Origin: Snodgrassella sp.
GTDB lineage: Bacteria; Pseudomonadota; Gammaproteobacteria; Burkholderiales; Neisseriaceae
Length of the DNA stretch: 47,362 nucleotides
NCBI GenBank assembly: GCA_024103515.1
Contig: JAGGIK010000010.1
Span: 1-47,362, forward strand
Reading direction: 5' to 3'
This document shows, piece by piece, positions 36,098 through 44,882 of this stretch. A model generated the notes under the pieces. The model did not search any database, had not been told where the DNA came from, and saw only the letters and a program-made list of their open reading frames with translations. Numbering within the stretch: position 1 is the first letter of the stretch; each line of letters begins with the position of its first letter. The position numbers and the translations under genes are program-made.

Positions 36098-36109
36098 TTC
36101 AGGCAGCCT
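36098..36109 (-). repeat. DNA uptake sequence dialect (AG-simDUS type)
   Basis: The minus strand reads AGGCTGCCTGAA, an exact 12-mer match to the dialect I recall for Simonsiella. It forms part of the left arm of the terminator-like hairpin upstream of the TerC gene. Dialect naming is from memory. Confidence 0.5.
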
Positions 36110-36135
36110 GTTGATATATCAGGTTGCCTGTTTTC
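36100..36135 (+). terminator. Terminator-like hairpin before the TerC gene
   Basis: CAGGCAGCCTG (36100-36110) pairs with CAGGTTGCCTG (one G-T pair) around a 9-base loop, followed by TTTT. No intact plus-strand gene precedes it; it lies upstream of the TerC gene and could be a relic of a lost gene or an uptake element. Confidence 0.6.
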
Positions 36136-36157
36136 GTTTAGCGGATAGGAAATTAAA

Positions 36158-37723
36158 ATGGATTTTAGCTGGTTGGGGGAACCGACCACTTGGATCGGAC
36201 TAACCACTCTGGTGATTCTGGAAATTGTACTGGGTGTAGATAATCTGGTATTCGTTGCTATTTTGGCCAATAAAGCTAACCCTAGACAACGAAAGCAGGC
36301 GCGCATTACAGGTCTGTGTCTGGCCGTTATTATTCGTATTGTCATGCTGGCAATGATGTCGTTGATCGTTACCCTTACCCAACCGTTTGCTCATATTCGT
36401 GGGTATGGTATATCGGTTAAAGATTTGATCATGTTGTTTGGCGGAATGTTTCTACTATACAAAGCCACTACGGAATTACATGAACGGCTGGAAGGTCATA
36501 CTGCAATGGCCTCGGTGACAAATGTAATGGTTTACTCTAGTTTCTGGAGTGTAGTCATCCAAATTATTGTTCTGGATGCAGTATTTTCTTTAGATTCAGT
36601 TATTACTGCAGTTGCCATGGTACAGCATATTACTGTGGCCATGATTGCTGTGGTGATTGCCATGGCAATGATGATCTGGGCCAGCGGACCATTAACCGAA
36701 TTTATCAACCGTCATCCAACAGTAGTGATGCTGTGTTTGGGCTTTTTGCTAATGATCGGATTTAGTCTTATAGCTGAAGGTTTGCATTTTGAAATACCTA
36801 AAGGCTATTTATATGCCGCAATTGCTTTCTCTATTGTAATAGAAATATTTAATCAGATATCAACACGTAATACTCGGCGCAACGACATGATCGGGCGTTC
36901 ATGGCGTTATCGTACAGCCGATAGCGTGTTGGGTATGATGGGGTTACGCGAGAAAGAACTGGCTAAAGGCGGGCTGCAAAGTGATGATGATGAGCACTTT
37001 GAAGAAAATGAAAAATCAATGATTCGCAGTGTTTTAACGCTCGCTGAACGACCGATCCCCGGAGTCATGACACCACGCAGTGATATTGAAAGACTAGACA
37101 TTTCTCAGTCACGTGAACAACAACATGAACAATTACAGTCTACGCCTTATTCCCGCTTAATCGTAGTTGGTAAAGCCGGTATTGATGAGCCACTTGGCTT
37201 TGTAAATAAAAAAGATCTGTTAAATCAGTTATTAAAACAACAGCAATTAAATATTTTTCAGGCTCTGCGTCAGCCGCTGGTTGTGCCGGACAGCAGTACG
37301 GTATTAGAGGCCATGGAACTGTTTCGATCTAGTAGTGCTGATATCGCGCTGGTTGTGGATGAATTTGGCGCAGTACTCGGTTTGGTAACAATGAAAGATT
37401 TATTGGAAACCATAGCCGGCGATTTCCCAGAAGAATATGAACGCACTGAGGCACCCAGTATTCAGCAAAATGCGGATTGCAGTATTGAAGTCGATGGTAG
37501 TCTAGAGTATGCAGTATTGGCGCAGCATCTACACTTACCGCCATTGCCGGACAATGCTGAATATCATACTGTGGCAGGATTAATAATGGAAGAAATGGAA
37601 GATATTCCAAATGAAGGAGATAACGTAAATTATTCAGGTTATCGCTTTGAGGTTCTAAGCAAAGACGGGCGCCGTCTGGAAAGAGTGCGCATCAGTAAAA
37701 TTGTATTGCCAGAAACGAATTAA
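36158..37723 (+). CDS. TerC-family membrane protein with CBS and CorC_HlyC domains
   Basis: A 521-residue inner-membrane protein. Residues 1-220 form a TerC-type membrane domain (LEIVLGVDNLVFVAI with acidic residues in the membrane; VLDAVFSLDSVITAVAM), about 300-420 hold paired CBS domains (VMTPRSDIERLD, ALVVDEFGAVLGLVTMKDLLE) and the C-terminal 80 residues a CorC/HlyC-like domain (VDGSLEYAVLAQHL and GYRFEVLSKDGRRLERVRI). E. coli YoaE and YegH share this layout. A role in metal export or homeostasis is suggested by the family. AGGAAA lies before the ATG. Confidence 0.9.
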   Translation: MDFSWLGEPTTWIGLTTLVILEIVLGVDNLVFVAILANKANPRQRKQARITGLCLAVIIRIVMLAMMSLIVTLTQPFAHIRGYGISVKDLIMLFGGMFLLYKATTELHERLEGHTAMASVTNVMVYSSFWSVVIQIIVLDAVFSLDSVITAVAMVQHITVAMIAVVIAMAMMIWASGPLTEFINRHPTVVMLCLGFLLMIGFSLIAEGLHFEIPKGYLYAAIAFSIVIEIFNQISTRNTRRNDMIGRSWRYRTADSVLGMMGLREKELAKGGLQSDDDEHFEENEKSMIRSVLTLAERPIPGVMTPRSDIERLDISQSREQQHEQLQSTPYSRLIVVGKAGIDEPLGFVNKKDLLNQLLKQQQLNIFQALRQPLVVPDSSTVLEAMELFRSSSADIALVVDEFGAVLGLVTMKDLLETIAGDFPEEYERTEAPSIQQNADCSIEVDGSLEYAVLAQHLHLPPLPDNAEYHTVAGLIMEEMEDIPNEGDNVNYSGYRFEVLSKDGRRLERVRISKIVLPETN

Positions 37724-37736
37724 ATTTATCTAATAT

Positions 37737-37770
37737 AAAAAAAGCCTGCTGTCATCAGCAGACTTTTTTT
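37737..37770. terminator. Bidirectional terminator
   Basis: Stem CTGCTG/CAGCAG extended by A-run and T-run pairing (AAAAAAAG...CTTTTTTT) with a TCAT loop. It separates the convergent TerC and lipoprotein genes and works on either strand. Confidence 0.85.
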
Positions 37771-37779
37771 GAGCTCTGT

Positions 37780-37983
37780 TTATTTAATCTGACTGCCGAA
37801 TACACCACCCAGTGCAGCACCGCCTAAAGTAGCACCGGTATCACCGCCGATTAAATTACCAGTAACACCACCGACAACAGCTCCAGCCGCAGCATGACGC
37901 TGGGCTGTTGTCATATCAGCACAGGCAGATAGTGCAGAAGCCAAAGCAACCAGAAATACCATTTTTTTAATACGCAATTTCAT
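37780..37983 (-). CDS. Glycine-zipper lipoprotein
   Basis: A 67-residue lipoprotein precursor with basic start, hydrophobic core and lipobox ALSAC (Cys21 modified). The mature part is almost only a glycine-zipper: AAAGAVVGGVTGNLIGG, then TGATLGGAALGG, like the SlyB/OsmB type of small outer-membrane proteins. AAAGG precedes the ATG. It stands alone between terminator and hpf. Function unknown; structural or envelope-stress roles are usual for the type. Confidence 0.85.
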   Translation of the reverse strand: MKLRIKKMVFLVALASALSACADMTTAQRHAAAGAVVGGVTGNLIGGDTGATLGGAALGGVFGSQIK

Positions 37984-38001
37984 GATAAACCTTTCTAAGC
38001 G

Positions 38002-38015
38002 CGGTAAATTTACCG
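38002..38015. promoter_or_regulatory. Perfect 14-base palindrome upstream of the lipoprotein gene
   Basis: CGGTAAATTTACCG, 19-32 bases before the start codon. It could be a regulator site in the 5' region or a small RNA hairpin. No binding protein can be named. Confidence 0.35.
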
Positions 38016-38189
38016 TGTTAAATCCACCTAAAATTGTCTGTGCCAGTTAAAAGTGCTGGCATCAGGCATGAATGCATCAATGATAATAAATGAAATTACT
38101 GTTAAATCGGTTTAGAAGAAAAAATAATTATTTATACATTAATTACTTTTCTTTGCTGTTTGCAGATTATTAATGCATTACCAATAGGC

Positions 38190-38516
38190 TTATTCGGCAA
38201 TATTTTCGGGTTGCAAAGTTGGTACCTCTCGGGTTGGCTGTTTTTTCTCTTTGTGTTTGATTACTGCACGATCGAGCTTGGTCATTAACCCATCAATTGC
38301 GGCATACATATCGCTATCGCTACTCAGAATATGGATATCCTTACCAGCTAAATGCAAATTGATTTCTACTTTTTTCTGCAATTTTTCCACAGAAAATGTG
38401 ACAGATGCATTGATCATCTGATCAGTATGGCGAATAATTCGCTCAAGTTTGCTAGTAGTATAGTCTTTTAGTGCAGCAGTAACATCAAGATTTAATCCAA
38501 CAAATTTCAGGTTCAT
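38190..38516 (-). CDS. hpf: Ribosome hibernation promoting factor (short form)
   Basis: A 108-residue HPF/YfiA-type protein binding the 30S subunit in stationary phase. MNLKFVGLNLDVTAALKDYTTSKLERI and HLAGKDIHILSSDSDMYAAIDGLMTKLDRAVIKHKEKK are family signatures. GGAGG lies six bases before the ATG. It follows rpoN directly, the classic order in proteobacteria. Confidence 0.94.
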   Translation of the reverse strand: MNLKFVGLNLDVTAALKDYTTSKLERIIRHTDQMINASVTFSVEKLQKKVEINLHLAGKDIHILSSDSDMYAAIDGLMTKLDRAVIKHKEKKQPTREVPTLQPENIAE

Positions 38517-38535
38517 ACCATGCCTCCTTGTCGAT

Positions 38536-38550
38536 GTTCTTTACAAGAAC
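38536..38550. other. Small hairpin between rpoN and hpf
   Basis: Arms GTTCTT and AAGAAC with a 3-base loop, about 20 bases upstream of the hpf start. It may modulate hpf translation or be a processing site; weak evidence. Confidence 0.3.
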
Positions 38551-38567
38551 AAAAAATTTTATGTAGT

Positions 38568-39944
38568 TTAACGATTTTGGTTTTGTAATTTACGTTGGTG
38601 CGCCGGTGCAATTTTCAAGGCCTCACGGTATTTTGCTACTGTGCGTCTAGCCAGATTAATACCTTGTTTGGCCAGTTGCTTAACCAAGTGAGAGTCAGAA
38701 TACGGCCGTTGTGGGTCTTCCTGACTAATCAGGCTTTGCAATAATGATTTTACAGCGGTCTGACTGTTGCCGGTAGCATTATTATCACTGCTGGCTACCG
38801 CTAGACTAAAGAAATAGCGTAAAGGAAAAATACCCTGAGGGCAAGTCAGATATTTCTGATTAATGGCACGAGAGATAGTGCTTTCTGCTAATCCAAGTTC
38901 CTGTGCGGTGGCTTTAATTGTCAACGGAATAAGAGCTAAAGCGCCAAAAGTAAAGAAATCATGCTGTTGTTGTAAAATCCACTCTCCTAATCGCTGTAAG
39001 GTATGTTTACGCATTTCTAGGCTATTGATATAAGTTTGTGCTTCCTGTAATTTAGTTTTACACAAAGGATCAATTTCATTGTCTTGTTGCCGTATCCATT
39101 GTTCAAAAGTATTTTCAATGCGTATCTGAGGAAGGGCATTTTTTAGCAGACGTAATTGCCAATTACCGCTTTGATCGGCATAAATCTCCATATCTGGTTG
39201 TATCGCCATTGCGGTATTGCCATCAGGTAAACCGTAACACGGAAAGGGATTAAGCCGACAAATCAGATTACAGGCTGAATCAATGGTAGCGGGTGAGAAT
39301 TGTGGCAATTGCCGATATAATTGATTGAGCTGATGAGTGCTAAGCCACTGCCCCAAATATTTGGCAATCAATAGGCGAGCACAGGCCAATACCTCACTAT
39401 TGGCATCCTTATCTGTTAGATTATCCAGTTGTAAAGACAAAGATTCTTTCAGATCACGAGCGCCTACACCATTTGGTTCAAATTGTTGCAAAATACTTAA
39501 AGCGTGCTCCAGCTCAACTTCATCCAGTTGCCATTCTAATGGCGTGTTTTCAACCAGATCTATTAAGCTACAGCCAAGATAACCTTGTTCGTTCAAATTA
39601 TCTATTAGAAAATGAACCAATGTTGCAGTTGATTCATCCAAATTGAAGTGGCACACTTGCTGATGTAGCTGTGCATACATATCAGGATTATCCGGCAGGG
39701 TTTCCCAAGCCTCGATGTCATCGTGGTTTCGGCCTATCTGCGGGGGCTGAACGTATTGCGCAAGCGTAGATTCTTCATTATTGAAACTGTCTATTTCTTC
39801 TAAAAAAGGATTATCAGCCAGCCAGTCAGAAACCAGCTCCTGCAATTCCAAAGTGGATAACTGCAATACACGTAAGGATTGTTGCAGTTTCTGATTTAAT
39901 TGCTGGTTGAGTTTTAGTTTTAGTTGCGATACTGGCTTTTGCAT
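38568..39944 (-). CDS. rpoN: RNA polymerase sigma-54 factor
   Basis: A 458-residue sigma-54. Region I is Gln/Leu-rich (KLNQQLNQKLQQSLRVLQLSTLELQELV), followed by an acidic linker and the core-binding part. The C-terminal RpoN box ARRTVAKYRE, which reads the -24 element, is intact. No frameshift is seen. Neisseria gonorrhoeae has only a broken rpoN as I recall, so an intact copy here is notable and fits the -24/-12 promoter and AtoC at the ato locus. It begins six bases after lptB, with no clear Shine-Dalgarno sequence. Confidence 0.96.
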   Translation of the reverse strand: MQKPVSQLKLKLNQQLNQKLQQSLRVLQLSTLELQELVSDWLADNPFLEEIDSFNNEESTLAQYVQPPQIGRNHDDIEAWETLPDNPDMYAQLHQQVCHFNLDESTATLVHFLIDNLNEQGYLGCSLIDLVENTPLEWQLDEVELEHALSILQQFEPNGVGARDLKESLSLQLDNLTDKDANSEVLACARLLIAKYLGQWLSTHQLNQLYRQLPQFSPATIDSACNLICRLNPFPCYGLPDGNTAMAIQPDMEIYADQSGNWQLRLLKNALPQIRIENTFEQWIRQQDNEIDPLCKTKLQEAQTYINSLEMRKHTLQRLGEWILQQQHDFFTFGALALIPLTIKATAQELGLAESTISRAINQKYLTCPQGIFPLRYFFSLAVASSDNNATGNSQTAVKSLLQSLISQEDPQRPYSDSHLVKQLAKQGINLARRTVAKYREALKIAPAHQRKLQNQNR

Positions 39945-39950
39945 AGGTAA

Positions 39951-40700
39951 TTAATATTCAAAGTGTTCTCCCAAATAAACCGCGCGTACTTCTTCATTAT
40001 TAACCAATTCTTCCGGAATACCGGCGGCCAGAACACTGCCCTGGTTAATAATATAGGCGCGATCACAAATTCGTAGTGTTTCACGTACATTGTGGTCTGT
40101 TATTAATGTGCCAATTCCACGTTGTTTCAAAAAGAAAATGAGATTCTGAATGTCGATTAGAGCAATCGGATCGACACCGGCAAAGGGCTCATCCAGTAAT
40201 ATAAAACGTGGATTTCTGGCTAAAACCCGAGCTATTTCAACCCGACGACGTTCACCGCCTGAAAGAGACAGAGCTTTATTATTACGTAAATGTTCAATAT
40301 GCAGATCCGCCAGCAGCATTTCCAGCTGTTGTGCGCGTTTTTGCCGCGGGTAGCTGATTTCCAGAATGGCGTTAATATTTTGTGCCACTGTCATTTTGCG
40401 GAAAATAGATGCTTCCTGAGGCAAATAGCCTAAACCAAGTCGAGCGCGTTCATAAATAGGGCGATGACTAATTTCCTGTCCATCTAGGGTGATACTGCCA
40501 CCATCAGCAGCAATCAGACCGACAATCATATAAAAACTGGTGGTTTTGCCGGCACCATTCGGCCCCAGTAAGCCGATTACCTCACCGTTGTTGACTTCTA
40601 AGGCAACATCATTGACTACCTGACGCTGCTTAAAACTTTTTTTTAAGCCACTTACACACAGTTGGCTACTGGACAATTCAGTTTGGGAGGTTACATTCAT
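39951..40700 (-). CDS. lptB: LPS export ATPase LptB
   Basis: A 249-residue ABC ATPase that powers LPS transport. Walker [10 protein letters not shown] (46-54), signature [16 protein letters not shown], Walker [14 protein letters not shown] and the H-loop [10 protein letters not shown] are all present. The frame opens with TTG at 40706, but ATG 40700 (MNVTSQ) is the likely start. Its partners LptA and LptC are encoded just upstream, while LptF/G are not in the window. Confidence 0.95.
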   Translation of the reverse strand: MNVTSQTELSSSQLCVSGLKKSFKQRQVVNDVALEVNNGEVIGLLGPNGAGKTTSFYMIVGLIAADGGSITLDGQEISHRPIYERARLGLGYLPQEASIFRKMTVAQNINAILEISYPRQKRAQQLEMLLADLHIEHLRNNKALSLSGGERRRVEIARVLARNPRFILLDEPFAGVDPIALIDIQNLIFFLKQRGIGTLITDHNVRETLRICDRAYIINQGSVLAAGIPEELVNNEEVRAVYLGEHFEY

Positions 40701-40708
40701 GGTCAAGT

Positions 40709-41215
40709 TTATTTCTTTTTCGTTGGCGATTGTGGTTGAATAACGACTTGCACTCGGCCTGTTTTAGCCGCGTTGACCGTATAAACTTCTGTATTAGTGT
40801 TGTAAACAATAACGGCACCACGCGCCATATCACCACCCCGATTTACCTGAGCATTACCGGTAATAGTGACAATACCGCTCTGACTGTCATAATGTACATT
40901 ATTACCCTTGCCGAATACTTTACCTTCTTTTTCCAGTTGTTGCCCGAAAGTGGCGGGGCTTCCAATGGCGATAATGGTCTGATTGCCTGCATTATCTTTA
41001 TGTGCTGTGATCTTTGCCGCATTCATATACATCGTGCCTTGTCGCATTTTCACATTTCCACTGAATACCGTGGTTTGGTTTTGCTTATCCAGCGAACCTT
41101 GGTCAGCTTCAATCTCGATTGGTTGATGCCGGTCACTCTCTAATGCCCAAATTTGCAGATTGCTTATCAATAGGCATACAGTCAGTAATATTTTTTTATG
41201 GTTTTTGCGGATCAT
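40709..41215 (-). CDS. lptA: LPS transport periplasmic protein LptA
   Basis: A 168-residue periplasmic protein with a signal peptide (cut probably after WALE or nearby, before [14 protein letters not shown]). The OstA-like fold is suggested by [27 protein letters not shown], then [16 protein letters not shown] and VYNTNT. It bridges the inner and outer membranes for LPS. It overlaps lptC by 20 bases. Confidence 0.92.
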   Translation of the reverse strand: MIRKNHKKILLTVCLLISNLQIWALESDRHQPIEIEADQGSLDKQNQTTVFSGNVKMRQGTMYMNAAKITAHKDNAGNQTIIAIGSPATFGQQLEKEGKVFGKGNNVHYDSQSGIVTITGNAQVNRGGDMARGAVIVYNTNTEVYTVNAAKTGRVQVVIQPQSPTKKK

Positions 41216-41780
41216 AAATAATTGCCTTTACACGAGCGGGTAAATTCAGGAAACCGCGCTGTTTATCGTACTCAAAACCTACAGATGTTCCTTGTGATAA
41301 GCCGTATTGATACTTAACAGGCGCATCGGTCTTAGCCGATTGTGTTTGGGTATCAATATGTAAAATACTCGTATTGAGCTGACCTTCCGGTTCCTTATCC
41401 ACTGCATTTTTGTGCCAGATTACATCGTCTATCAAATCCACTTTACGACTATCAGTATAATACTGTGCTTTTTTTGCAGTAACGTGATAAAGAGCTTTAC
41501 CGTCCTTATATAAATGCATATCCGGCTTGTCAATAAAAATAATTGATTGTTGTGGATATTGGCGTGCAACCTCTGCTTTAATCGATTCACTCAGCTGTCC
41601 CTGTTGGTTAAAGCGTTCGCCAGAAATCGACTCTATCTGATACTTTGGTTCTTTTGGGTTTAGCGGTATTTCCACGGTTTTTACCTCGGTGATTCGATCT
41701 AGCCAGAAACTGATTCCGCCAAGACCGAGAGCCAGAACCAACGGAAACAGCCAGTTACTGCGAGCGTGAATAACACTCAT
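41196..41780 (-). CDS. lptC: LPS export protein LptC
   Basis: A 194-residue protein with one N-terminal membrane helix (LFPLVLALGLGGISFWLD) and a periplasmic OstA-like domain. LptC is poorly conserved in sequence, but length, topology and position between kdsC and lptA are typical. The start overlaps kdsC by 4 bases. Confidence 0.88.
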   Translation of the reverse strand: MSVIHARSNWLFPLVLALGLGGISFWLDRITEVKTVEIPLNPKEPKYQIESISGERFNQQGQLSESIKAEVARQYPQQSIIFIDKPDMHLYKDGKALYHVTAKKAQYYTDSRKVDLIDDVIWHKNAVDKEPEGQLNTSILHIDTQTQSAKTDAPVKYQYGLSQGTSVGFEYDKQRGFLNLPARVKAIIYDPQKP

Positions 41781-42319
41781 GCCAGATACTCCGCTAAATC
41801 TGTATCTAAATATCCCTGTGCATCCAGCAATAAATCACATACTTCCCGTACAGCACCGCTGCCGCCAGCAGCTTGGGTAATATAATCTGCATGTTTTAAT
41901 ACCAACGGATGTGCATTAGAAACAGCAATAGCCAGTGCACAATGCTTCATCACCGGTAAATCTACCACATCATCACCAATGTAAGCACATTGTTGCTCAT
42001 GTAAACCCAGTTTGGCAATGAGTTGCTGATAACAACTGCGCTTATCAGCAATACCTTTAAAATAATGCTCAATCCCAAGCTGTTGGGCACGAATTCCTAC
42101 CGAAGGAGCGTCACGTCCAGTAATAATTGCCGTCTGAATACCATGTTTATGCAGCATTTTCAGCCCATGTCCGTCCAAAGTATGGAATGACTTAATTTCT
42201 TCGCCGGTATCGCGGATAAAAATCCGCCCATCAGTGAGCACACCGTCTACATCCATAATAAACAGTTTAATTCGTTGAGCGGCTTTCAGTACAGCAGCAG
42301 AAGCAATTAAAGTCATCAT
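41777..42319 (-). CDS. kdsC: Kdo-8-phosphate phosphatase
   Basis: A 180-residue HAD phosphatase releasing Kdo for LPS inner core. The nucleophile motif is FIMDVDGVLTDG; AIITGRDAPSV and YIGDDVVDLPVM supply the other HAD motifs. AAGGA precedes two adjacent ATGs (42319 and 42316); I use the first. It sits between kdsD and lptC with close spacing. Confidence 0.94.
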   Translation of the reverse strand: MMTLIASAAVLKAAQRIKLFIMDVDGVLTDGRIFIRDTGEEIKSFHTLDGHGLKMLHKHGIQTAIITGRDAPSVGIRAQQLGIEHYFKGIADKRSCYQQLIAKLGLHEQQCAYIGDDVVDLPVMKHCALAIAVSNAHPLVLKHADYITQAAGGSGAVREVCDLLLDAQGYLDTDLAEYLA

Positions 42320-42346
42320 CAATCCTTAAATATGGGTAGAACAGGT

Positions 42347-43321
42347 TTAAACAATACGTGCCTGCAATAAATCATGCATATTGACTGCACCAATTGGCTG
42401 GTGATGTTTATCTATAACAGCCAGACCATTAACTTTATTTGTCTGCATTAATTTTAAAGCTTCCGTGGCCAGTCGCTCAGATGTAATCGTTTTTGGATTC
42501 GGGTGCATCACATCTGCCATGACCAAACGATCCAATTGCTGATTTTTTTGTAAAAGGCGGCGTAAATCACCATCAGTAAATAAGCCACTCAATTGACCAT
42601 GCTCATCAACCACAAGCAACATGCCCAAGCCTTTTTCACTCATTAATACAATTGCCTGTAGCAATAAGGTTTGTGTCTGTACCAGCGGCATATCCTCTCC
42701 ACTGTGCATTACGTCGGCCACTGTTAACAACAATCGTTTGCCTAGACTGCCGGCGGGATGACTGAGAGCAAAATCTTCAGATGTAAATTGCCGCGCTCGT
42801 AATAAAGCCACCGTTAGCGCATCGCCCAGCACCATCACTGCAGTAGTGCTGGAAGTAGGTGCCAACCCCAAAGGGCAAGCTTCTTGTGATACACGTGCGC
42901 ACAGATGAATATCCGCATGTTTGGCCATAGTAGAGTCATTTTTACCGGTAATGCAGATCAATTGCACATGTTTACGCTTAATGGCAGGGATAATTGCCAA
43001 AATCTCATCACTTTCGCCGGAATTAGAAAGTGCCATCACCACATCACCATCTACAATCATCCCCAAATCGCCATGGCCGGCTTCGGCCGGATGCACAAAG
43101 TATGCAGGTGTTCCTGTAGAGGCCATTGAAGCTGCAATTTTGCGCCCGATATGACCACTTTTACCCATGCCCGTGACAATAACACGCCCGTGACAATCCA
43201 GAATCGTCTCAACAGCAGCTGTAAAATGCTCATCCAAGCTGGCGCCTACCTCGCGCACTGACTGCTGCTCAATAGCAAATACCTCTTTGCCCCAAAGCAA
43301 ATAATTCTCGCGTGCATTCAT
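42347..43321 (-). CDS. kdsD: Arabinose-5-phosphate isomerase
   Basis: A 324-residue enzyme converting ribulose-5-phosphate to arabinose-5-phosphate, the first step of Kdo synthesis. The SIS domain contains VIVTGMGKSGHIGRKIAAS, then HPAEAGHGDLGM and LSNSGESDEILAI; two CBS domains occupy the C-terminal third (VMHSGEDMPLVQ and VMHPNPKTI). It heads the minus-strand block kdsD-kdsC-lptC-lptA-lptB-rpoN-hpf. No clear Shine-Dalgarno sequence. Confidence 0.95.
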   Translation of the reverse strand: MNARENYLLWGKEVFAIEQQSVREVGASLDEHFTAAVETILDCHGRVIVTGMGKSGHIGRKIAASMASTGTPAYFVHPAEAGHGDLGMIVDGDVVMALSNSGESDEILAIIPAIKRKHVQLICITGKNDSTMAKHADIHLCARVSQEACPLGLAPTSSTTAVMVLGDALTVALLRARQFTSEDFALSHPAGSLGKRLLLTVADVMHSGEDMPLVQTQTLLLQAIVLMSEKGLGMLLVVDEHGQLSGLFTDGDLRRLLQKNQQLDRLVMADVMHPNPKTITSERLATEALKLMQTNKVNGLAVIDKHHQPIGAVNMHDLLQARIV

Positions 43322-43530
43322 AAAAACATCAGCATAAAATGATCAAGTCAACAAAATTTAAATTTATTAAAACTAATTATAACCTGTAATAGCGTTTTGT
43401 TCGCTTTAAAAACTTGTCAAATGTTAGCAGTCTCGTTAGAGTAACCCACAAATCATCGCTAACATTTAACCACCGATTGCTGAAATACCGTGACACCAGT
43501 CTGTATCAGCTTGCCTAAAAGGAAATAAAA

Positions 43531-44586
43531 ATGGCCGTTATATCTGAAGTTAACCAACTTGGACAACAAATCTGGCTCGATAACCTATCCAGATCATTAA
43601 TACAATCAGGGGAACTGGCCAGAATGCTTGATGCTGGCATCAGTGGTGTAACATCTAACCCAGCCATTTTTCAAAAGGCTTTTGCAGGGGATCCACTTTA
43701 TAGCGAAGATATTGCGCGTTTAAAACAACAAACACTGTCACCCAAACAACGCTATGAATTGCTTGCTGTTGCTGATGTACAGGCTGCCTGTGATGTTTGC
43801 CTGCCGTTATATCAGCAGAGTAAAGGTAGAGCCGGACTGGTTAGCTTAGAAGTAGCACCTAATCTAGCAGATGATACTTCTGCTACCATTACCGAAGCCT
43901 TACGCTTGTGGCAGACCTTGAACCGGCCTAATGCCATGATTAAAATACCAGCTACCGATAGCGGACTAGCAGCACTGACCAAGCTTGTTGCGCAGGGTGT
44001 AAATGTCAATCTGACCTTATTATTTTCTAAAGATCAGGTACAAAAAGCCTATCAGGCTCATGTTGCTGGTATTAGGCAAAGACTGGCGCAGAATCTTCCG
44101 GTAGATTGCATCCAAGTGGTGGCCAGTTTTTTCCTTTCTCGGATTGATAACGCATTGGATACCATTTTGCCGGCAGTGTTACAGGGTAAAACTGCCGTTG
44201 CCTTGGCGAAAACAGCCTATGCAGAATGGCAAGAGTTTATTCAAAGCCGAGAATTCAAAAATCTAAGCGTGCAACAGGCTGCTCCAGTAAGATTATTATG
44301 GGCTTCTACAGCCACCAAAAATCCGCATTATTCCGACGTAGTCTATATTGAAAACGTCATTGGCCAAGATACCATCAATACCATTCCTGCACATACCCTG
44401 AATGCCTTTATCGATCACGGTACAGCTGCTGCGACCATTAGCGAACATCTGGCGCAGGCAAAAAGCAGCTTAATCGAAATCGAAAAACTGGGTATCAATC
44501 TTGAATCACTGGCCACACGCTTACAACAGGAGGGCATCCAACAATTTATTGATGCATTTGATACCTTATTGCAACCGCTAAACTAA
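43531..44586 (+). CDS. tal: Transaldolase
   Basis: A 351-residue transaldolase of the pentose phosphate pathway. IWLDNLSRSLI, GVTSNPAIFQKAF, the Schiff-base Lys in MIKIPATDSGLAAL and VASFFLSRIDNALD are characteristic. The ~350-residue length is that of the longer Neisseria-type enzyme. AAAGGA precedes the ATG. It is divergent from kdsD with about 210 bases between. Confidence 0.95.
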   Translation: MAVISEVNQLGQQIWLDNLSRSLIQSGELARMLDAGISGVTSNPAIFQKAFAGDPLYSEDIARLKQQTLSPKQRYELLAVADVQAACDVCLPLYQQSKGRAGLVSLEVAPNLADDTSATITEALRLWQTLNRPNAMIKIPATDSGLAALTKLVAQGVNVNLTLLFSKDQVQKAYQAHVAGIRQRLAQNLPVDCIQVVASFFLSRIDNALDTILPAVLQGKTAVALAKTAYAEWQEFIQSREFKNLSVQQAAPVRLLWASTATKNPHYSDVVYIENVIGQDTINTIPAHTLNAFIDHGTAAATISEHLAQAKSSLIEIEKLGINLESLATRLQQEGIQQFIDAFDTLLQPLN

Positions 44587-44799
44587 ATCGTTTACATCGC
44601 AAGTTTGTATAAAAATACACTTAATAACTGTGCACAAACTTGCTTAATAAATCCTATTTTAAAGTTAAAAGTAAAAATTAAATTAATTAATAAAACTGAT
44701 AATAATTATAACTCTAAAATTAAATTATCGCTAAAAATTAATCTCAAGTTGCAAGATTGGCTAATAAAATTAATCTTTATTGGTATAAAAGTAAGTGTA
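44587..44799. other. AT-rich stretch after transaldolase
   Basis: A Lys/Asn/Ile-rich open frame exists here by composition only. I see no gene. Confidence 0.5.
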
Positions 44800-44844
44800 A
44801 ATAAAAACTAAAACTGCCATAACAGATCTAATCAATCATGGCAG
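44800..44844 (-). terminator. Terminator after fhs
   Basis: On the minus strand CTGCCAT pairs with ATGGCAG around a 17-base loop, followed by TTTTAGTTTTTATTT. It lies about 40 bases after the fhs stop codon. Confidence 0.65.
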
Positions 44845-44882
44845 CAACCCAAATCAAAATGGAAACGAATCAATAAATAATA

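Noticed and set aside
36004-36345. Minus-strand 113-codon frame before the TerC gene
   Set aside because: Antisense to the TerC start and its terminator region; no family or start signal.
43784-43795. AGGCTGCCTGTG in tal, similar to the uptake dialect
   Set aside because: Only 10 of 12 bases match and it lies within well-conserved coding sequence; no inverted partner.
44605-44811. 68-codon plus-strand frame after tal
   Set aside because: Lys/Asn/Ile/Leu-only composition typical of random AT-rich DNA; no ribosome-binding site.
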